Of a DNA stretch of 64,000 nucleotides, positions 60,123 through 64,000 are shown piece by piece. The stretch is from Rhodococcus pseudokoreensis (GTDB lineage Bacteria > Actinomycetota > Actinomycetes > Mycobacteriales > Mycobacteriaceae), in assembly GCF_017068395.1 (NCBI RefSeq), contig NZ_CP070619.1:1364001-1428000 (forward strand), written 5' to 3'. Made by a program: the position numbers and the translations under genes. The notes beneath the pieces were generated by a model that worked only from the letters and a program-made list of their open reading frames with translations, was not told where the DNA came from and searched no databases. Numbering within the stretch: the stretch's first letter is position 1; each line of letters begins with the position of its first letter.

Positions 60123-60992
60123 ATGTGCCGATTGTTCGGGTTGTCCGCCGCCCCGCACCGCGTTCGCGCGTCGTTCTGGCTGCTGGACGCCCCGGACAGT
60201 CTGGCGCAGCAGAGTCACCGCGAACCGGACGGCACCGGCCTCGGCACGTTCGCGGAGGACGGGACGCCGCTGGTGGAGAAGCAACCGCTCGCCGCGTACG
60301 AGGACGCCGAGTTCGCGCAGGAGGCGAAGCACCGGTACTCGGCCACGTTCGTCGCGCACATCCGTTTCGCGACCACCGGTGAACTGCTTCCGCAGAACAC
60401 CCATCCGTTCGCTCAGGACGGTCGCGTGTTCGCCCACAACGGCGTGGTCGAGGACCTGCCGAAGCTCGAGGCGGAACTGGGCTCCGATCTCGCTCGCGTT
60501 CACGGCGATACCGACTCGGAACGGGTCTTCACGCTCGTGACGCGGCACATCGGCAGGAGCGGCGGCGACGTCACGGCCGGCATCACCGCCGCTGCCCGGT
60601 GGCTTGCCGACAACGTGCCGATCTACGCGCTCAACATCCTGCTGACCACTCCCGGCGAATTGTGGGCGCTGCGCTACCCGGACACCCACGACCTGCTGTT
60701 CCTCGAGCGTCGCGCGGGCGGTCCGAGCGGTGGCCGCCACCTCCAGCACGCGAGCACTCCCGGCCGGATCCGGGCCAGGTCCGAACATCTCTCCGAGCGT
60801 CCGGCGGTGGTCGTGGCGAGTGAGCAGATGGACGAGGACCCCGGGTGGACGCCGCTGAAGTCCGGCGAACTACTGCACGTCGGCCGCGACCTCGCCGTCA
60901 CCCGGCAGGTGATCGTCGATCACCCGCCGCGGTACCCGATCCGCCTCGAGGACCTGAATGCCCGCGCTGCGGCATCGCAGACCGAGAAGTAG
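60123..60992 (+). CDS. class II glutamine amidotransferase-domain protein
   Basis: A 289-residue protein. The processed N-terminus would expose Cys2 (MCRLFGLS), the Ntn-type nucleophile of class II amidotransferases. Other motifs: PDGTGLGTF, HIRFATTGELLPQNTHPF and FAHNGVVED. It resembles EgtC/YafJ-type proteins, so it may hydrolyse a gamma-glutamyl bond; the true substrate is unknown. GAGGGAA lies before the ATG, 24 bp after the flavodoxin-fold gene. Confidence 0.85.
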   Translation: MCRLFGLSAAPHRVRASFWLLDAPDSLAQQSHREPDGTGLGTFAEDGTPLVEKQPLAAYEDAEFAQEAKHRYSATFVAHIRFATTGELLPQNTHPFAQDGRVFAHNGVVEDLPKLEAELGSDLARVHGDTDSERVFTLVTRHIGRSGGDVTAGITAAARWLADNVPIYALNILLTTPGELWALRYPDTHDLLFLERRAGGPSGGRHLQHASTPGRIRARSEHLSERPAVVVASEQMDEDPGWTPLKSGELLHVGRDLAVTRQVIVDHPPRYPIRLEDLNARAAASQTEK

Positions 60993-61000
60993 CCACCCGG

Positions 61001-62056
61001 TCAGAACTCGATCCGCAGGTGCTCGCTGACGGGGCGGGCCTGGCACGCGAGGATGTAGCCGCTCGCGATGTCCTCGGGGTCGAGGATCGACGCGTTGTCC
61101 ATATCCACCTCGCCCTCGACGACCGTGCATGCGCAGGAACCACATTCGCCTTCGCGGCACGAGTACGGGACGTCGAGCCCCTTGGAGAGCATGACGTCGA
61201 CGAGTGTCGCCTGGCGCGGCCAGCTCAGGTTGTGCGCTTCGCCGTCGAGTTGCACCTCGACCGTCGACGCCGTTCCCGGTTCCGTGTCCTCCAGCGCTTC
61301 CACGACGATCTCGGCGAACGGATCACCCGTCAGTGACGTGAACACTTCGGCGTGCACGCGGTCCCGGGGGACGCCGGCGAGTGCGAGCGACTCGTGGATC
61401 GCCTCCATGAACGGACGCGGTCCGCACATATACGCCCGGTGGTCCCGGAACCGGTCCGACAGGTTCGCCAGCTGCCGCGGCGTCGGCAGGCCCTGCACGC
61501 TCTCGAGCCAGTGCACGACGGTCAGCCGGTGTTCGTGGCGGGCGGCGAGGTCCCGCAATTCGTCGGCGAAGATCACCGACTTCTCGTCCCGGTTCGCGTA
61601 CACGAGAACGACTTTCCCGTTCCCCTCGCTCAGCGCCGATTTGAGGATCGACATCACCGGGGTGATTCCGCTGCCCGCGGCGAACAGGATCAGGTCTTCG
61701 TCCAGGCTGGCGGGGGTGAACACTCCGGCGGGCGGCAGCACCTCGATGCGGTCGCCGACGCCGACGTTGTCGCACAACCAGTGCGAACCGTATCCGCCTG
61801 CGGTGCGCTTGATCGTCACCTTCGGCAGGTCGTCGGTGAACGGCGAACTGGCCAGCGAATAGCACCGGGCGACCGACCCCGTCCGGTCGCTCGGGATACG
61901 CAGTGTCAGGAACTGCCCGGGCTTGTAGGCGAATTCGTGCCTGCGCTCGTCGGGGACGTCGAACACCAGCGAACGGGCGTCGGACGTCTCCTCCACGACG
62001 GCGGCCACGGTGACCACTACTGATCGCGAACTGCGTGGTGTTTCAACGGTCGTCAT
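61001..62056 (-). CDS. KshB-type 3-ketosteroid 9-alpha-hydroxylase reductase-like protein
   Basis: A 351-residue class IA-like reductase. FAD region: PGQFLTLRIP, RCYSLASSP; NAD region: AGSGITPVMSILK and MCGPRPFMEAI; C-terminal plant-type [2Fe-2S] cluster: CREGECGSCACTVVEG plus a later ACQARP cysteine. This order and length match KshB, which passes electrons to the KshA oxygenase in steroid ring opening. No kshA is present in the window, so a different oxygenase partner cannot be excluded. Confidence 0.85.
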   Translation of the reverse strand: MTTVETPRSSRSVVVTVAAVVEETSDARSLVFDVPDERRHEFAYKPGQFLTLRIPSDRTGSVARCYSLASSPFTDDLPKVTIKRTAGGYGSHWLCDNVGVGDRIEVLPPAGVFTPASLDEDLILFAAGSGITPVMSILKSALSEGNGKVVLVYANRDEKSVIFADELRDLAARHEHRLTVVHWLESVQGLPTPRQLANLSDRFRDHRAYMCGPRPFMEAIHESLALAGVPRDRVHAEVFTSLTGDPFAEIVVEALEDTEPGTASTVEVQLDGEAHNLSWPRQATLVDVMLSKGLDVPYSCREGECGSCACTVVEGEVDMDNASILDPEDIASGYILACQARPVSEHLRIEF

Positions 62057-62162
62057 CGCGACGGTGCCCTCTCGCTACGGTAACTCGATCCTGCCGAAAC
62101 TACTGCAGGCCGGCGGCGCCGGCCGCGGGTCTTCCCGCTGGGCGGGACCCGGATCGTCGCCG

Positions 62163-62924
62163 TCACCCCCACCGCGACTGCCCGCCGTCCAGCGGGATCG
62201 TCGCCCCGGTGAGGTAGCCGGCGTCGTCGCTCACGAGGAACACGACGGCGCGCCCGATGTCGGATTCGGCGTCACCGACCCGCCCGAGGGGGATGCCCGC
62301 CACGAACTCTGCCGCCTCGTCCGGGTTCCGGTCCATCCACCGTTCGAGCGCCGGACTTTTCGCGTGCGGGGCGACGGACAGCACCCGGATCCCGTCCCGG
62401 CCCCACTCGCAGGCCGCCGACCTGGTCAGCGAACGCATGCCCTCCTTGATCGAGCCGTACGCCCCGTAGTTGCTCGCGTCCCAGCGGACGGCCGCCGACG
62501 TGACGAGGTTGACGATCACGCCGCCGCCGCGCGCGACCATGTGCGGGTGGCACGACTGCATCATCCGCAGCGTCGCGAGCGGTCCCGTCGCGAACGACCG
62601 CTCGTACTCCTCGTCGATCACCGACAGGATCGGCCCCGGTGAGCAGTCGTTGGCGTTGTTGACCAGGATGTCGACGCCGCCGAACGCGTCCACGGTCCGC
62701 TCGACGGCGGACGCGATGTCCTCGCGCCTGCTGACGTCGCACACCACCGGTGCGCTGCGGGCGCCGATCGCGGACAGTCGTTCGCACGTGTCGTGCAGTT
62801 TCGACTCCGTGCGTCCGGCGACCGCGATCGCCGCCCCTTCCCGCGCGAGGGCGAGGGCGATTCCCTGCCCGATCCCCTGGCCCGCACCCGTGATCAGTGC
62901 GACCTTGCCGTCGAGTGTGTTCAT
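62163..62924 (-). CDS. short-chain dehydrogenase/reductase
   Basis: A 253-residue classical SDR: TGAGQGIGQGIA (cofactor loop), NNANDC and the YGAYGSIKEG catalytic region. The catalytic Tyr-x3-Lys is in the form YGSIK, preceded by VNLVTSAAV. The substrate may be a hydroxyacyl-CoA or steroid, given the adjacent KshB-like gene. It is divergent from the second SDR, with a palindrome between them. Confidence 0.85.
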   Translation of the reverse strand: MNTLDGKVALITGAGQGIGQGIALALAREGAAIAVAGRTESKLHDTCERLSAIGARSAPVVCDVSRREDIASAVERTVDAFGGVDILVNNANDCSPGPILSVIDEEYERSFATGPLATLRMMQSCHPHMVARGGGVIVNLVTSAAVRWDASNYGAYGSIKEGMRSLTRSAACEWGRDGIRVLSVAPHAKSPALERWMDRNPDEAAEFVAGIPLGRVGDAESDIGRAVVFLVSDDAGYLTGATIPLDGGQSRWG

Positions 62925-62950
62925 GTCCGCTCCCGTTCCCCTACTATCGA

Positions 62951-62968
62951 ACCAAGCAATTGCTTGGT
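62951..62968. promoter_or_regulatory. 18-bp palindrome between divergent SDR genes
   Basis: ACCAAGCAATTGCTTGGT is a perfect 18-bp palindrome in the 112-bp divergent gap between the two SDR genes. It resembles TetR-family sites. It lies 27 bp upstream of the minus-strand SDR start and could repress both. The regulator is not in the window. Confidence 0.5.
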
Positions 62969-63036
62969 CTTGCGTATTCGCTGATCACCGCCGAGCGCCG
63001 GGTCTCCCCGCGCTCCTCACTCCGAAGGTCTCCCCC

Positions 63037-63810
63037 GTGACACATCCCCATCCTCTCGATTTCAGTGGCCGCGCCGTCGTCGTGACGGGCGGCACCAAGG
63101 GCATCGGTTTCGTCGTCGCCGAAGCGTTTCTCGCCGCGGGTGCGAACGTGCTCGTGTGCGGCCGGTCCGCGCCGGACACCCTGCCCGCACACGGTGATCG
63201 CACCGCCGCGTTCCGCGCGACCGACGTTCGCGATCACGCCGACGCCGCCGGACTGATCGACGACGCCGTCGCCCGATTCGGCCGCCTCGACGTTCTCGTC
63301 AACAACGCGGGTGGGTCGCCCGACGCCGACGCCGCCACCGTCTCGCCGCGCTTCGTCGAGAAGATCGTCGCGCTGAATCTGCTGGCTCCGTTCACCGCCG
63401 CCCAGGCCGCGAACGCGGTGATGCAGCAGCAGTCCGACGGTGGCGCGATCGTCAACATCGGCAGCGTCTCCGCGCACGATCCGCAACCCGGTACCGCCGC
63501 GTACAGTGCCGCGAAGGCCGGCCTGCTCGTGCTGACGAAAGCGCTTGCGCTCGAATGGGCTCCGAAGGTCCGCATCAACCACATCACCACGGGACTCATC
63601 CGCACCGAGAGCGCGGCGTCCGTCTACGGCGAGGACGGCGGCGCCGCCGTCACCCGGACCCTTCCGATGGGGCGGATGGCGGTGCCGTCCGACATCGCGG
63701 ACGCCTGCCTGTTCCTGGCGAGCGCGCAGGCGTCGTACGTCAACGGCGCCGATCTCGCGGTCCACGGCGGCGGCGAATACCCCGCGCGGTACCTCGCGAC
63801 CCATTCCTGA
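63037..63810 (+). CDS. short-chain dehydrogenase/reductase
   Basis: A 257-residue SDR starting at GTG 63037: VVVTGGTKGIGFVVAEAF (cofactor loop), NNAGGSPDAD, and AYSAAKAGLLVLTKALALEW with the catalytic Tyr and Lys. VNIGSVSAHDP holds the catalytic Ser. It is only moderately similar to the divergent SDR, so they are probably not a recent duplication. The stop TGA begins a family B element. Confidence 0.88.
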   Translation: MTHPHPLDFSGRAVVVTGGTKGIGFVVAEAFLAAGANVLVCGRSAPDTLPAHGDRTAAFRATDVRDHADAAGLIDDAVARFGRLDVLVNNAGGSPDADAATVSPRFVEKIVALNLLAPFTAAQAANAVMQQQSDGGAIVNIGSVSAHDPQPGTAAYSAAKAGLLVLTKALALEWAPKVRINHITTGLIRTESAASVYGEDGGAAVTRTLPMGRMAVPSDIADACLFLASAQASYVNGADLAVHGGGEYPARYLATHS

Positions 63811-63866
63811 CGTCCGCGCCGAATGTCGCCCCGGTTGTTCTGCACCGGTGTGACATTCGGCGGTGG
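63808..63866 (+). repeat. stop-anchored hairpin after the SDR gene (family B, copy 2)
   Basis: The SDR TGA is followed by CGTCCGCGCCGAATGTCG and a right arm GTGTGACATTCGGCGG, giving an imperfect stem with a CCGGTTGTTCTGCACCGG core. The order TGACGT, CCGC, GAATGTC, CGGTTG, GTGACAT, CGGCGG parallels the copy at 29491. It lies between the convergent SDR and partial gene ends. Confidence 0.55.
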
Positions 63867-63881
63867 AATCCGGACGTGCGG

Positions 63882-64000
63882 TCAGCCGAACTCGGCGCGG
63901 GCGCCTGCGATTACCGGCGCGTCGCCTCGGACCAGTTCGAACGACGCGTCACGCGCGTCGCCCCAGGCCCGCAACGACGGCGTGTCGCCCGGGTACACCG
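63882..64000 (-). CDS. 3' end of an unidentified gene (partial)
   Basis: The minus strand is open from the window edge to a TGA at 63882, encoding a C-terminal segment VYPGDTPSLRAWGDARDASF, then ELVRGDAP and ending GARAEFG. Codon use fits a real gene. The family cannot be told from 39 codons. It converges with the SDR gene across the family B element. Confidence 0.4.
   Translation of the reverse strand, partial: VYPGDTPSLRAWGDARDASFELVRGDAPVIAGARAEFG

Noticed and set aside
62951..62968. Assignment of the palindrome to KstR2
   Set aside because: The known KstR2 motif has two bases between CAAG and CTTG; here there are six.

Overview
The window is high-GC actinobacterial chromosome, most likely Rhodococcus (Nocardiaceae). 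Mycothiol S-conjugate amidase (mca), a KshB-type steroid hydroxylase reductase, a putative lipid-droplet protein and a DesA2-type desaturase all point there. From about 7.3 to 53.7 kb the genes match, from memory, the M. tuberculosis Rv1072-Rv1112 neighbourhood: ychF, a DUF6542 protein, ispH, Rv1109c-like, xseA/xseB, a DUF4245 protein, glpX, fum, desA2, phoH2, glyA, coaA, a short Z-prenyl synthase, hemolysin III, mca, greA, metB, cbs, a GDSL lipase, fadA3 and a YccA protein. I see no rRNA, tRNA, CRISPR array, prophage or insertion sequence. It looks like a core chromosome segment with some lineage-specific genes.

Layout. 0-7.3 kb: EF-G2-like GTPase, small lipoprotein, LuxR regulator, a tiny ORF coupled to a DUF1304 membrane protein, a LysB/PE-PPE-like esterase, and a divergent HxlR regulator/MFS exporter pair. 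7.3-18.9 kb: ychF, a CD225 protein, a one-subunit glutamate-synthase-like enzyme, cstA-ybdD, an AI-2E transporter, sbcCD and a probably frameshifted small gene coupled to sbcD. 18.9-27.3 kb: DUF6542, ispH, lipid-droplet protein-xseA-xseB, DUF4245, glpX, fumC, desA2. 27.4-36.6 kb: serine hydrolase, NTF2-like enzyme, phoH2, glyA, DUF885 protein, coaA, Z-prenyl synthase, trhA. 36.6-45.7 kb: DUF255 protein, a small membrane protein coupled to mca, DUF4307, greA, a two-domain muralytic enzyme, a SEC-C protein, and a small exported peptide with a degenerate ApbE. 45.7-55.7 kb: ilvA, metB, DUF3558 lipoprotein, cbs, SGNH hydrolase, thiolase, YccA, methyltransferase, nitroreductase. 55.8-64 kb: PknK-like kinase, flavodoxin-fold protein, class II amidotransferase, KshB-like reductase, two divergent SDRs and the 3' end of an unidentified gene.

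Functional links: cbs and metB together give both transsulfuration directions. glpX, fumC, glyA and ilvA serve central carbon and amino-acid metabolism. xseA/xseB and sbcC/sbcD are nuclease pairs. ispH and the Z-prenyl synthase feed polyprenyl synthesis.

The most unusual signal is not a protein. At least three sequence-related hairpin families lie between genes. Most copies begin at the stop codon of the preceding gene, so the stop codon appears to be part of the element. The clearest family has three copies plus a fourth with the same layout (after glpX, glyA, metB and fadA3), each with a mini-hairpin, a long hairpin and a second mini-hairpin. Other points of interest are the frameshifted gene before sbcD, a PknK-like protein without a C-terminal HTH, an ApbE homolog missing family motifs beside a tiny exported peptide, and several clean palindromic operators.
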